Positions 8,839-16,986 of a DNA stretch of 39,273 nucleotides are shown piece after piece (position 1 is the stretch's first letter; each line of letters opens with the position of its first letter). The position numbers and the translations under genes are program-made. Origin of the DNA: Thermoplasmatota archaeon. GTDB lineage: Archaea; Thermoplasmatota; Thermoplasmata; Halarchaeoplasmatales; Halarchaeoplasmataceae. The notes under the pieces are model-generated. The model saw only the letters and a program-made list of their open reading frames with translations, was not told the DNA's origin and did no database searches. The stretch lies in the NCBI GenBank assembly GCA_018334835.1, contig JAGXLF010000008.1, positions 1 to 39,273 on the forward strand, given 5' to 3'.

Positions 8839-9882
8839 ATGGCATATGATTTTGAGTTAGGAAAGTCCGGAAGAACTTTGGTTAGAGATATTCTAGAAGT
8901 GGAAGAAGGCGACAACGTTGTTATCACGGCAGATACCAACTCGAATAAAGAGGTTGTGAAAGCAACTGCTTCTGAGGTATTCACTGCTGGTGGTAAACCG
9001 ATGGTCGTTTGGAATCCTACTCCAGAAGGTGTGGGGAAAGCCGCCGATCCCATGCTACCACAGAAGACTTTAGCCGGCGCATTGAAGGAGGCAGATGTTT
9101 GGATAGAATATAATGAACAGTGGCTCTTATATTCTACAGTCTACGATAAAGTGATCGAGGCCAGCGACGATATCCGATATATCTGCTTAGTAGAGATGAA
9201 TCCCGACATGATGGTAAGAACGATAGGAAGAGTTGATATGCCGAAACTAGCGGAATTCTTGAAGATAGTAGCAAAAGAAACTGGTGAGGCAGAGGAGGTC
9301 AGAGTGACGACTCCAGCCGGAACGGATCTAGAATTTGAAAATCACCCTGAAAGAGATATGATCGTACATTCTGGAGATATAATGAGAGGTAAATCGTCCA
9401 TGCTGCCGGGTCAGATCAGCTGGAGTCCCAAATTCGAATCCATCAACGGCAAGCTCGTTTTCGATGGTTCTTTGGTACCTCCCGTAGGTCTAATAGATAC
9501 TCCGATAGAAATGACGATCGAGGCAGGTAAGGTCGTTGAAATCGAAGGAGGAACTGAAGCAAAGCAGTTCGAAAAATGGCTTGCGAGCTTCGACGACGAG
9601 AACATGTATAGGCTGGCCCATATCTCCTATGGGTTCAACCCTGGAGCGAAATTGACCGGCAATATAGTTGAAGATGAAAGGATATGGGGCGGTACGGAAT
9701 GGGGCTTAGGAAACGTAGGTTCCAAACTTGTACCGGAACAAGAAGGCGGAATTCCGGCTTCTTCTCACTGCGACGGTATTTGCACCGACTCCTCAGTTTG
9801 GTTGGACGGAAAGCAGCTCTTGGATGAAGGAGAAATTGTGAATTTCTCTAGGCTTGTAGAACTGGCGGATCAACTGTTGTAG
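8839..9882 (+). CDS. M29-type metallopeptidase (aminopeptidase T-like), paralog 1
   Basis: A 347-residue protein of the M29/aminopeptidase T superfamily. The first half (to about 180) has the alpha/beta domain with VVITADTNSNKEVV and GVGKAADPMLP. The second half holds the likely metal-site motifs: RLAHISYGFNPGAK (His), IVEDERIWGGTEWG (Glu) and SSHCDGICTDSSVW (His and Asp). The family contains leucyl-type aminopeptidases, but also dihydroxypyridine dioxygenase-like enzymes, so peptidase activity is likely but not proven. The start ATG has GGTGAT seven nt upstream. It shares long blocks with the gene at 25192-26232. It is followed 33-42 bp later by a C-N hydrolase. Confidence 0.82.
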   Translation: MAYDFELGKSGRTLVRDILEVEEGDNVVITADTNSNKEVVKATASEVFTAGGKPMVVWNPTPEGVGKAADPMLPQKTLAGALKEADVWIEYNEQWLLYSTVYDKVIEASDDIRYICLVEMNPDMMVRTIGRVDMPKLAEFLKIVAKETGEAEEVRVTTPAGTDLEFENHPERDMIVHSGDIMRGKSSMLPGQISWSPKFESINGKLVFDGSLVPPVGLIDTPIEMTIEAGKVVEIEGGTEAKQFEKWLASFDDENMYRLAHISYGFNPGAKLTGNIVEDERIWGGTEWGLGNVGSKLVPEQEGGIPASSHCDGICTDSSVWLDGKQLLDEGEIVNFSRLVELADQLL

Positions 9883-9924
9883 ATCCCTTCCTCAAATCTC
9901 TTTATTTTTTATGAGTTGGATTAT

Positions 9925-10713
9925 ATGGATGAAATCCTTAACGTTCTCGGACTACAGTTTGACTACGCAGAAAATTCAATCCCTTTTTATGATAAGATAA
10001 AGGGACATCTTGAGGGAATAAATCTTGAAGGTGTCGACTTAGTTTGTTTTCCAGAGTCCTGTATTTACGGCTTCGATTATGATGTATTATCAGGCGCTGA
10101 GGAGAATGATTTTGAAAAGCAGATTGGTTTTTTCAAAGAGATAGCTAAACAAAACGATATCAATGTGATAGCGGGGCTTGTGGAAAAGGACGGGGAGAAC
10201 TATTTCAATACAGCCATGGTATTCGACAGGGAAGGCAAAGTTCTCCATAAATATAGGAAAAACTACCTGTGGGCGGAAGAAAAGAAATTCTTCACACCAG
10301 GTTCCTCCTATGGAGTAGTCGAACTCGAAGGATGGAAGATCGGTTTAGGTCTCTGTGCGGACCTAGGATTTCCCGAGTTCTCTCGTTCTTTAGCCTTGAA
10401 AGGAGCTGAATTCCTTGTCTTTCCGAGCGCATGGCGAGGACCCTATGATAGATTATGGGAATTGATGCTTACAGCGAGGGCTGCAGAAAATCAAGCTTAT
10501 GTTCTAGGTCTCAATGTCTTAGGATCGGAGAACAATTTTTGTGGAAACAGTGTAGCGGTAGCTCCGAGTGGAGATGTTATCAAAAAGTTGGGTAAGGACG
10601 AAGGCTTTCTATCTTTTGAATTGAATAAGGAAGATGTCTTCGATCGAAGGGAAGAAATCGGTTGGTTGTTCATGCCAAGGGCAGAGATATATCGTAAATT
10701 AGGAAATGGATAA
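9925..10713 (+). CDS. Nitrilase-superfamily C-N hydrolase (possible carbamoylase or amidase)
   Basis: A 262-residue enzyme with the catalytic Glu-Lys-Cys triad of the nitrilase superfamily: Glu44 in CFPESCIYG, Lys112 in HKYRKNYLW and Cys144 in GLCADLGFPEFSR. The following GAEFLVFPSAW and the ARAAENQAYVLGLN segment are typical. Members hydrolyse linear amides or N-carbamoyl amino acids. Beside hydantoinase and racemase genes, an N-carbamoyl amino acid hydrolase role is attractive, though an omega-amidase-like role fits as well. ATG 9925 is preferred; an in-frame TTG exists at 9916, and neither has a clear ribosome site. The next gene starts one base after this stop, or overlaps it by 8 nt if its upstream ATG is used. 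Confidence 0.85.
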   Translation: MDEILNVLGLQFDYAENSIPFYDKIKGHLEGINLEGVDLVCFPESCIYGFDYDVLSGAEENDFEKQIGFFKEIAKQNDINVIAGLVEKDGENYFNTAMVFDREGKVLHKYRKNYLWAEEKKFFTPGSSYGVVELEGWKIGLGLCADLGFPEFSRSLALKGAEFLVFPSAWRGPYDRLWELMLTARAAENQAYVLGLNVLGSENNFCGNSVAVAPSGDVIKKLGKDEGFLSFELNKEDVFDRREEIGWLFMPRAEIYRKLGNG

Positions 10714-10714
10714 T

Positions 10715-11716
10715 ATGAAGAAAGATTATAGATTGAATACGATTGAAACCCATACAGCGGGAGAACCAACTCGGATACTGATTAGTGGAATAAATCTTTA
10801 TCCTCTTTTTGGAAGAAGCGTAGCTGAACAAAGAGATATGTTCGCTGAAAAATTCGATCATATAAGAGAACTTTTGATGAGAGAACCTAGAGGTCATGAT
10901 GATATGTTCGGTGCAGTTCCTGTGAAGCCTGAAGACGATGAAGCGGATATAGGTGTAATATTTATGCATACCACGGGATACCTTGACATGTGCGGTCACG
11001 GGACCATCGGTGTGGTTACAGCTCTGCTCGAGAGAGGGATATTACCTGAAAAAAAGGAAATTAAGATAGAGACCCCTGCGGGTATCGTTGAAACAGTACC
11101 TGTAATAAAAGAAAATAAGGTTGAAAAGGTGAGGATGAAGAATGTAGATTCTTCCTTTCTTGGCAAGGAAACCGTAGAACTAGATCTCGCAGATATAAAA
11201 TCTGATATTGAGGTGAATCTTGCTTATTCAGGAAATCTTGTTGGTTTAGTCGATGTAGAAGAGACCGGACTTTCTGTTGGGAGGCAGGAACTCGAGACCT
11301 TGAAAAAGATAGGGATCGAACTTAGAAAAAAACTTAACGAAAAAAGGAATTTTGAGAATCCTTTTTCTGGAAAGAAAATAGAAGTTTCGCTGATCGAATT
11401 TTGTGAGGAAAGAAAAGGGGTAGATAAAAACCTAGTGGTTTTTGCAGACGGCTCTATAGATAGGTCTCCTTGTGGGACTGGTACCTGTGCCAAGATGACC
11501 TATTTATACCATGAAGGAAAATTGGACGTTAACGAAGAGTATAGATACAGAAGTATATTGGACACCGAATTCGATGGAAAGATCTTGAAGGCAGAGGAAA
11601 AAGAAGAAATAACAGTGATTACACCGGAGATCTCGGGTTCAGCCTATATTATTGGAAGGAGTACTTTCGTTTTGGATCCAAAGGATCCGTTGAGTGGTTT
11701 TAGTTTGTATAAATAG
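10715..11716 (+). CDS. Proline racemase / hydroxyproline epimerase family
   Basis: A 333-residue member of the proline racemase family. Both catalytic cysteines are present: Cys93 in LDMCGHGTIG and Cys253 in DRSPCGTGTCAKM. The trans-3-hydroxyproline dehydratase branch has Thr at the second position, so a true racemase or 2-epimerase (proline or 4-hydroxyproline) is expected. The N-terminal ETHTAGEPTR block is also typical. ATG 10715 fits the AGGA at 10701-10704 better than ATG 10706, which would overlap the C-N hydrolase. It is translationally close to that gene. Together with two Xaa-Pro peptidases it suggests use of proline-rich, perhaps hydroxylated, peptides (inference). Confidence 0.88.
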   Translation: MKKDYRLNTIETHTAGEPTRILISGINLYPLFGRSVAEQRDMFAEKFDHIRELLMREPRGHDDMFGAVPVKPEDDEADIGVIFMHTTGYLDMCGHGTIGVVTALLERGILPEKKEIKIETPAGIVETVPVIKENKVEKVRMKNVDSSFLGKETVELDLADIKSDIEVNLAYSGNLVGLVDVEETGLSVGRQELETLKKIGIELRKKLNEKRNFENPFSGKKIEVSLIEFCEERKGVDKNLVVFADGSIDRSPCGTGTCAKMTYLYHEGKLDVNEEYRYRSILDTEFDGKILKAEEKEEITVITPEISGSAYIIGRSTFVLDPKDPLSGFSLYK

Positions 11717-11837
11717 ACCTCAGCCTTGTTAAGTAATTTTGGAAATATGAGGTATTGAAGTGGAGAAAAATATTAAGGGATTATTTGGCATATGAACCAT
11801 TTGAATTAGACTAGAGGTTAACAGAAAGTCTTCTAGA

Positions 11838-11858
11838 ATACTAATCTAGAATTAGTAT
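11838..11858. terminator. Hairpin between convergent genes
   Basis: An 8-bp perfect stem (11838-11845 with 11851-11858) around a CTAGA loop is followed on the + strand by ATTTT. It lies between the converging epimerase (ends 11716) and racemase (ends 11876) genes and could end either transcript. Confidence 0.35.
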
Positions 11859-11875
11859 ATTTTGGAATATGCCTA

Positions 11876-12646
11876 TCAAAGATACTGCTCCTCCAAATCC
11901 CATTTACCCATCTCTTCTTTGGGTGGGGTTTCATAACCTCCGACCTTGCTCTGCTTCCATTCGAACCTGTTATTCAATTCCGTTAAAAATTCAGCGTACT
12001 TGAAAGGAGCTATAACTGTATCAATCACTGGTACTCCAAGCTCCTTCTGCAGTTTTTTGTAGAAACCGAACTGTCTTGTACAGCCTAAGATTATAACTTC
12101 GGCATTATCTTCTTCGACCGCTTTTTTAGCTTCTTCAGTTATCATCTTTCTTGTCTTTTCTTCATCTTCGTGAAAATCTAGTACTCCTAGACCGACGCTC
12201 CTAAAAGATGCTAAGCGGTCTTTGTACCCGTACTTTATAACATTGTTTTTCATTTGCGGTATCCATTTCTTTCTTCCCACAATGATCGAGAATTTGTGTC
12301 CATAGGTAGTTGCGATGTTCATACTCGATTCAGCAGGTCCTATAACGATCATATCCTCTGATATTTCTCGAGAGGTTTCTAAACCCAGCTCATAGAAACA
12401 GCCTATCACGGAAGCATCATAGCCCTCTTCATCGGCTTCCTTTATATTTTCCAACATGGGAGGGAGAACGATATCCTCATAGAAGTGATATTCTAGATGA
12501 TGTGGACCTTTTTTACCTTCTTCTAGAGAGATGACTTCAACTTCGGTGTCCTTTTGTTTACAATCATTCAAAATTTTCATCAATTCTTTATCAGAGTCAT
12601 CTTCTCTAAGAGGATGTGCGATTATCCAACGGATTTTTTTCTTCAA
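11876..12646 (-). CDS. Asp/Glu/hydantoin racemase family, copy 1
   Basis: About 256 residues with the two cysteines used by the Asp/Glu/hydantoin racemase family, in VIGCFYELGLE and ILGCTRQFGFY. The first is the usual N-lobe and the second the C-lobe acid/base residue. Such enzymes racemise aspartate, glutamate or 5-substituted hydantoins without cofactor. I place the start at TTG 12646-12644: AGGTGA at 12657-12652 is correctly spaced for it, and the resulting MKKKIRWI aligns with the start of the neighbouring copy. The GTG at 12655 lies inside that ribosome site. It is a tandem duplicate of the gene at 12796-13557. The nearby hydantoinases favour a hydantoin-type substrate (inference). Confidence 0.82.
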   Translation of the reverse strand: MKKKIRWIIAHPLREDDSDKELMKILNDCKQKDTEVEVISLEEGKKGPHHLEYHFYEDIVLPPMLENIKEADEEGYDASVIGCFYELGLETSREISEDMIVIGPAESSMNIATTYGHKFSIIVGRKKWIPQMKNNVIKYGYKDRLASFRSVGLGVLDFHEDEEKTRKMITEEAKKAVEEDNAEVIILGCTRQFGFYKKLQKELGVPVIDTVIAPFKYAEFLTELNNRFEWKQSKVGGYETPPKEEMGKWDLEEQYL

Positions 12647-12795
12647 GAGGTTCACCTATTTTTACAATACATTATCCCGTTTTTCTCCTTGAATGGCCAA
12701 CCGATCTCAATCTTTAAAAAATAAAAGATAAGTGAAGATCGACGATCGACCTTTGATAAAGCCGATCTATTTCAAATTCTTCAGTTCAAACTTTT

Positions 12796-13557
12796 TTAGA
12801 GATACTGCTCTTCTAGATTCCAGGCATCCATCTCTTCCTGCGGCGGGGATTCATACCCTCCTACTTTACTCTGTTTCCACCCAAATCTATTCTTCAATTC
12901 CGCCAAGAATTCGGCATACTTGAACGGACCCACTACAGAGTCTATCACAGGGACACCGATTTCTTCTTGCAGCTCTTTATAAAAACCGAACTGTATGGTA
13001 CAGCCGAGTATGATCACTTCTGCGTTATCTTCTTCGACCGCTTTTCTAGCTTCTTCAGTTATCATCTTTGCCGTTCTTTCCTCATCCTCGTGGAATTCCA
13101 ACACTCCAAGGCCGACGCTTCTAAAAGATGCTAGACGGTCTTTATAGCCGTACTTTATAACGTTATTTTCCATCTGTGGAATCCATTTCTTTCTTCCTAC
13201 AATGATCGAAAATTTGTGTCCATATGTAACCGCGATGTTCATGCCTGATTCAGCGGGGGCCGCGACAACCATATCATCGGCTATCTCCCTGGCGGTGTCT
13301 AGACCTGGATCGTAGAAACAGCCTATCACCGATGCGTCGAAACCATCTTCTTCTGCCTCTTTTATTTTTTTAAGTGTGGCTGGTAAAACCAGATCTTCGT
13401 AATAATGGTACTCTACATGTTTTGGTCCGTCTTTATCTTCAAAAGAGGTAACGTCGACTTTTGTGTTTTCATGTTTACATTCGTTCAATAATTCCCTTAT
13501 TGGTTCATTGAATTCCGCTCCACCCACTGGATTTATCCATAAAATCTTTTTTTCCAT
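12796..13557 (-). CDS. Asp/Glu/hydantoin racemase family, copy 2
   Basis: A 253-residue protein with the paired catalytic cysteines Cys80 (VIGCFYDPGLD) and Cys186 (ILGCTIQFGFY) of cofactor-independent racemases. The ATG at 13557 follows GGAGG at a normal distance. Residues 45 to the end are about 80% identical by eye to the neighbouring copy, while the first 45 residues differ strongly. The block around KKWIPQM to FHEDEE is almost unchanged between copies. It is divergent from the palindrome-led HyuA-like operon and 140-150 bp upstream of copy 1 on the same strand. Two copies may differ in side-chain preference. Confidence 0.84.
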   Translation of the reverse strand: MEKKILWINPVGGAEFNEPIRELLNECKHENTKVDVTSFEDKDGPKHVEYHYYEDLVLPATLKKIKEAEEDGFDASVIGCFYDPGLDTAREIADDMVVAAPAESGMNIAVTYGHKFSIIVGRKKWIPQMENNVIKYGYKDRLASFRSVGLGVLEFHEDEERTAKMITEEARKAVEEDNAEVIILGCTIQFGFYKELQEEIGVPVIDSVVGPFKYAEFLAELKNRFGWKQSKVGGYESPPQEEMDAWNLEEQYL

Positions 13558-13819
13558 AGAGTTTGCCTCCTATTCTATATAAGTTATACTGCAGATAGAT
13601 ATATATCATTTATGGTTTACTTATTTTAATAAACCATCATTTAAATTTAACAATATAATATATATGAATATTTGGATTCTATTCTTTTTGAAAACTCTCT
13701 AGACCATTATAAATTAGGAATTGATCATATTAGACGATCATATGTATGAGACTATGAAAGATTATATTCAATAATAAAATTTAACTGAAAGATGTAAAAA
13801 TTATGCTTTGAACCCCCAA
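13558..13819. other. AT-rich divergent intergenic region
   Basis: This stretch separates the racemase (-) and HyuA-like (+) genes and holds no credible gene. It contains TATA-like strings for the racemase near 13595-13605 and a directly repeated GATCATAT at 13723-13730 and 13736-13743, which could be operator half-sites. That role is unproven. Confidence 0.5.
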
Positions 13820-13830
13820 TTTATATATAT
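13820..13830 (+). promoter_or_regulatory. TATA box for HyuA-like/DUF917 operon
   Basis: TTTATATATAT is 74 nt before ATG 13904. Predicted transcription start is about 13850-13855, which coincides with the beginning of the perfect palindrome. Confidence 0.5.
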
Positions 13831-13852
13831 CCTAATTACCATAAGATTAATG

Positions 13853-13875
13853 GAGTTGAAGGTCACCTTCAACTC
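13853..13875. promoter_or_regulatory. Perfect 11-bp inverted repeat, putative operator or leader hairpin
   Basis: GAGTTGAAGGT, one central C, then its exact reverse complement ACCTTCAACTC. It starts where transcription is predicted to begin (TATA at 13820-13830) and ends 15 nt before the AAGGAG ribosome site at 13889-13894. This position suits a repressor operator; the operon encodes a winged-helix protein at 16711-16986. As RNA it would form a hairpin only with strain, because the centre is one base. A related inverted repeat lies at 23022-23045. Confidence 0.6.
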
Positions 13876-13903
13876 TACTCTGTTACAAAAGGAGTGTGTA
13901 TCG

Positions 13904-15508
13904 ATGAGCATCAAAGGAAAATATAGAATAGGGATCGATGTTGGTGGAACATTCACAGATGGTGTTCTTGTACTGAATGAGAAAGTCATTGCAAAAACCA
14001 AAGATAGAACTACCAGTGATGTGACGACGGGAACGATAAACGTGATAGATAATCTTTTGAATAAAAGCGAGGTGGATCCCACCTCCATAGGCATGATCAC
14101 ATTGAGTACAACTCACACCACGAATGCAATAATAGAAAGGAAAGGTCTAGACAAGGTAGGGATTTTCCGTCTAGCTTTACCTACTGGTTCAGCTATACCA
14201 CCATTGACGGGGTGGCCTGAAGATCTTAAAGAGGCTCTCGGCGGAAAAGACAACGTCGAGATGGTTCCTGGAGGCTACAACTATGATGGTGAACCTATAG
14301 CAGAATTGGATGAAGATTTGATCAGAGAGAAAGTGAACGAGATGGCGGATTCCGTAGATACTTTTGCGATCACTAGTGTATTTTCTCCTGTTAGGCCCGA
14401 CCACGAGAGGAGAGTTGCTGAGATAATAAAAGAAGAAGTAGATGAAGATATACCGATAACACTTTCTGGAGAAATATCTACTATTTCCCTCCTGGAGAGA
14501 GAGAATTCTGCCATTCTGAACGCCTCAGTTATATCGGTCATGAACAAAGCCATCAACGCTATAACCGATGCCATGGAAAGCAGAGATATAGATGCGGAGC
14601 TTTTCATCATGCAGAACGACGGCAGCGTGATAAAAGCCGATCAGGCCACCGATTACCCGATTTTCACCTTGGCGAGTGGACCGGCAGCAAGTATCAGAGG
14701 TGCTGTGTTCCTCACCGATATAAAAAACGGGGCTTTAGTCGATGTTGGAGGTACTTCTACTGACGTAGGATATATGGTTGACGGATTCCCAAGAGAATCT
14801 ATGATGACCGTAGAGATTGGCGGGGTAAAAACGAACATAAGAGCGCCTGACTTGACATCTATACCGCTTGGAGGAGGCACTATTATAGAAACTAATGGTG
14901 AAGAGGTAAAAAAACTTGGACCTGAAAGTGTCGCCTTGGATCTTCAGAGATTAGCTAAATCATATGGCGGTCCTATGACTACCGTACACGATATAGCAGT
15001 TGCTAAAGGAAGATTAGACGAAGACCTTTCTATCTTTACAACTCCTTACGCGACACAGCCGGAGAAAGCGAAGGACATTCCTTCAAAAATTGTTGATGAG
15101 GCTTGGAAGATGATCAAAGAAAGAGTTGAGAAAACCATCGACGAGATGAAAACAGATCCAGAAGATATTCCTGCCACATTGGTCGGGGGTGGATCTACAG
15201 TCGTACCTAAGGAATTTAAAGGTACCACTCAGGTTTACGAATCTGAGCACTCGGAGGTAGCTGGGGCTTTAGGCGCTACATTGGCCGAAATCGCTGCATA
15301 CGCCGAAAACGTGGTAGATCTTGAAAAACGGGACAGACAAGAAGCCATCGATGAAACCATCGAGATGGCCAAGAACAATGTTGAAAAGAACGGTGGAGAC
15401 CCTGAAGAAGCCGAGGTTTTAGACATCCAAGAAGTACCTTTCTCATACATGCCCGGAGAGAGAGAAAAGATCCGAGTGAAAGTGAAATCTAAATTTAAAG
15501 GATTGTGA
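13904..15508 (+). CDS. HyuA-like ATP-binding hydantoinase/oxoprolinase protein (short form)
   Basis: A 534-residue protein with the N-terminal signature GIDVGGTFTDG (residues 10-20), the THTTNAIIERKG block, FTLASGPAASIRG and VDVGGTSTDVGYM, all typical of hydantoinase A nucleotide-binding domains. It is about 150 residues shorter than HyuA at 947-3022 because the usual C-terminal domain is missing or reduced. ATG 13904 is preceded by AAGGAG nine nt upstream; longer readings from 13808 would start inside the promoter. The next gene, a DUF917 protein, starts 16 bp after the stop. This pairing recurs in prokaryotes and suggests that the two form one enzyme. The substrate is unknown. Confidence 0.86.
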   Translation: MSIKGKYRIGIDVGGTFTDGVLVLNEKVIAKTKDRTTSDVTTGTINVIDNLLNKSEVDPTSIGMITLSTTHTTNAIIERKGLDKVGIFRLALPTGSAIPPLTGWPEDLKEALGGKDNVEMVPGGYNYDGEPIAELDEDLIREKVNEMADSVDTFAITSVFSPVRPDHERRVAEIIKEEVDEDIPITLSGEISTISLLERENSAILNASVISVMNKAINAITDAMESRDIDAELFIMQNDGSVIKADQATDYPIFTLASGPAASIRGAVFLTDIKNGALVDVGGTSTDVGYMVDGFPRESMMTVEIGGVKTNIRAPDLTSIPLGGGTIIETNGEEVKKLGPESVALDLQRLAKSYGGPMTTVHDIAVAKGRLDEDLSIFTTPYATQPEKAKDIPSKIVDEAWKMIKERVEKTIDEMKTDPEDIPATLVGGGSTVVPKEFKGTTQVYESEHSEVAGALGATLAEIAAYAENVVDLEKRDRQEAIDETIEMAKNNVEKNGGDPEEAEVLDIQEVPFSYMPGEREKIRVKVKSKFKGL

Positions 15509-15524
15509 GTGAGAGGTGGATGAG

Positions 15525-16718
15525 ATGACAAAAAAAGATATGAAAAATGATCCGTACGAGATAATAGATGAATGGGGAGTTTCCGAATCCGACTATCAAA
15601 CCATCGATAAAGAAGCGATAGAGAGAATCACTTTGGGCGCCAATATCTTAGCTACTGGTGGTGGCGGTGATCCAGAGATAGGTTTAAAATGGGCTAAAAA
15701 CGTTCTCGAAGAAGATAAAGATATAGTAATGGTTCAGCCTGAGGCTATACCCGATGATATACAGCTAGCCTGTGCCGCAACGTTGGGAGCACCAGTGGTC
15801 TTAACGGAAAAGCCCCCTGCAAAAGAGAATACCGAACTCATATTTGAAAAGATGGAGGATTATCTAGAAAGACCAATAGATGCCACGTTTCCCATAGAAT
15901 GCGGTGGAGTCAACTCACCGATAGGTTATGCGGTAGGAGGTGAACGTGGTCTCCCTGTGATAGACGTTGACGGCATGAACAGAGCCTTTCCAGAACTCCA
16001 GATGACGACCTTTGCCACCCAGGGCGTTTCCGCGACACCTGTCGTAACCATAGACGATCATCACCACAGTTGCATCGTTGATATGGGCCAAAAAAATAAA
16101 GTTGCAGAAGATATAGTTAGAAACATAGCGATGAAATATGGGGGTATATCTTGGATCGGTTGCTATCCGATGAAAGGAAAGGAATTGAAGGAAACCGGAG
16201 TTCTTCATTCACAAAGTTTAGCATGGGATCTTGGAAAGACAGTGATGAAAGCTCGAAAAAAACATGAAGACCCGATAGAGAGCATACTTGAATTCCTTAA
16301 AGAAGACAGAGGTATTCCTGGAGCTCATATTTTCACCGGTAAAGTCATGGACATAAACCGTGAATTTGGTTCCGAGACAACACACGGATTCTCAATGGGT
16401 AGAGTTACTTTAGAGGGTATAGAAGAATACGAAGGTCAAGAAGCACACCTAGAATTCCAGAACGAGTGGCTAGTCGCCAAGATAGACGGAGAAGTGAAAT
16501 GTTTACCTCCTGACATGATCGCTCTTTTGGATCCAGAAACAGGAGAACCGATAAGGACCGATCTGATTAGATACGGGTATAGGGTAAAAATGATAGTTTT
16601 ACCAGCACATGAGAACATGCGAACTCCTGAAGGGATAGAGACCTTTGGTCCTAGATACTTTGGATTTGACGAGGATTATACCCCTATAGAAAAATTGCTG
16701 GAGGTAGAGGATGATTAG
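15525..16718 (+). CDS. DUF917 family protein
   Basis: A 397-residue protein of the DUF917 family, recognised by ILATGGGGDPEIGLKWA near residue 40, the GGVNSPIGYAVGGERGLPVID block, GRVTLEGIEEYEG and CLPPDMIALLDPETGEP. The family is found beside hydantoinase A-like proteins and is presumed to be their catalytic or structural partner, but no reaction is established to my knowledge. Start is ATG 15525, served by GAGAGGTGG at 15511-15519; the GTG at 15516 lies within that site. The last codons overlap the next gene by 8 nt, implying translational coupling within the operon. Confidence 0.85.
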   Translation: MTKKDMKNDPYEIIDEWGVSESDYQTIDKEAIERITLGANILATGGGGDPEIGLKWAKNVLEEDKDIVMVQPEAIPDDIQLACAATLGAPVVLTEKPPAKENTELIFEKMEDYLERPIDATFPIECGGVNSPIGYAVGGERGLPVIDVDGMNRAFPELQMTTFATQGVSATPVVTIDDHHHSCIVDMGQKNKVAEDIVRNIAMKYGGISWIGCYPMKGKELKETGVLHSQSLAWDLGKTVMKARKKHEDPIESILEFLKEDRGIPGAHIFTGKVMDINREFGSETTHGFSMGRVTLEGIEEYEGQEAHLEFQNEWLVAKIDGEVKCLPPDMIALLDPETGEPIRTDLIRYGYRVKMIVLPAHENMRTPEGIETFGPRYFGFDEDYTPIEKLLEVEDD

Positions 16719-16986
16719 TGAAAGCGAAATCGAAGAATTGGATGAAAGAACTTTAGATATAGTCAAACTCATAGAGGAAGAACCGCGGATATCTAGAGAC
16801 GAACTCATCAAGAAGTTGGACCTGAGCGAAGATGAATTCGATGTGAAGATGGAAGGATTAACAGAAAAGGACATCGTAATAAGGATGACCATGACCGCAG
16901 ATTCCTCGATGGAATCGAGAGTTCCCAAAAAGGTCTTCATGTTGAATCCTGAGAAAAAGTCCGAACTACAGGAGTTCCTAAAATGA
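16711..16986 (+). CDS. Small winged-helix (Lrp/MarR-like) DNA-binding protein
   Basis: A 91-residue protein. The helix-turn-helix runs over about residues 12-48 (LDERTLDIVKLIEEEPRISR, then DELIKKLDLSEDEFDVKMEGL), followed by a short beta-wing-like stretch IVIRMTMTADS. No effector domain is present. The ATG overlaps the DUF917 stop by 8 nt, with GGAGGTAGAGG upstream, and its own end overlaps the next start (ATGA). Embedded in the operon led by the palindrome at 13853-13875, it is the obvious candidate for an autoregulator of that site, but this is inference. Confidence 0.72.
   Translation: MISESEIEELDERTLDIVKLIEEEPRISRDELIKKLDLSEDEFDVKMEGLTEKDIVIRMTMTADSSMESRVPKKVFMLNPEKKSELQEFLK

Noticed and set aside
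13808-13903. Longer N-terminus for the HyuA-like protein from a TTG at 13808
   Set aside because: It would read through the TATA box and the palindrome; the ATG at 13904 has AAGGAG and begins where the family signature begins.
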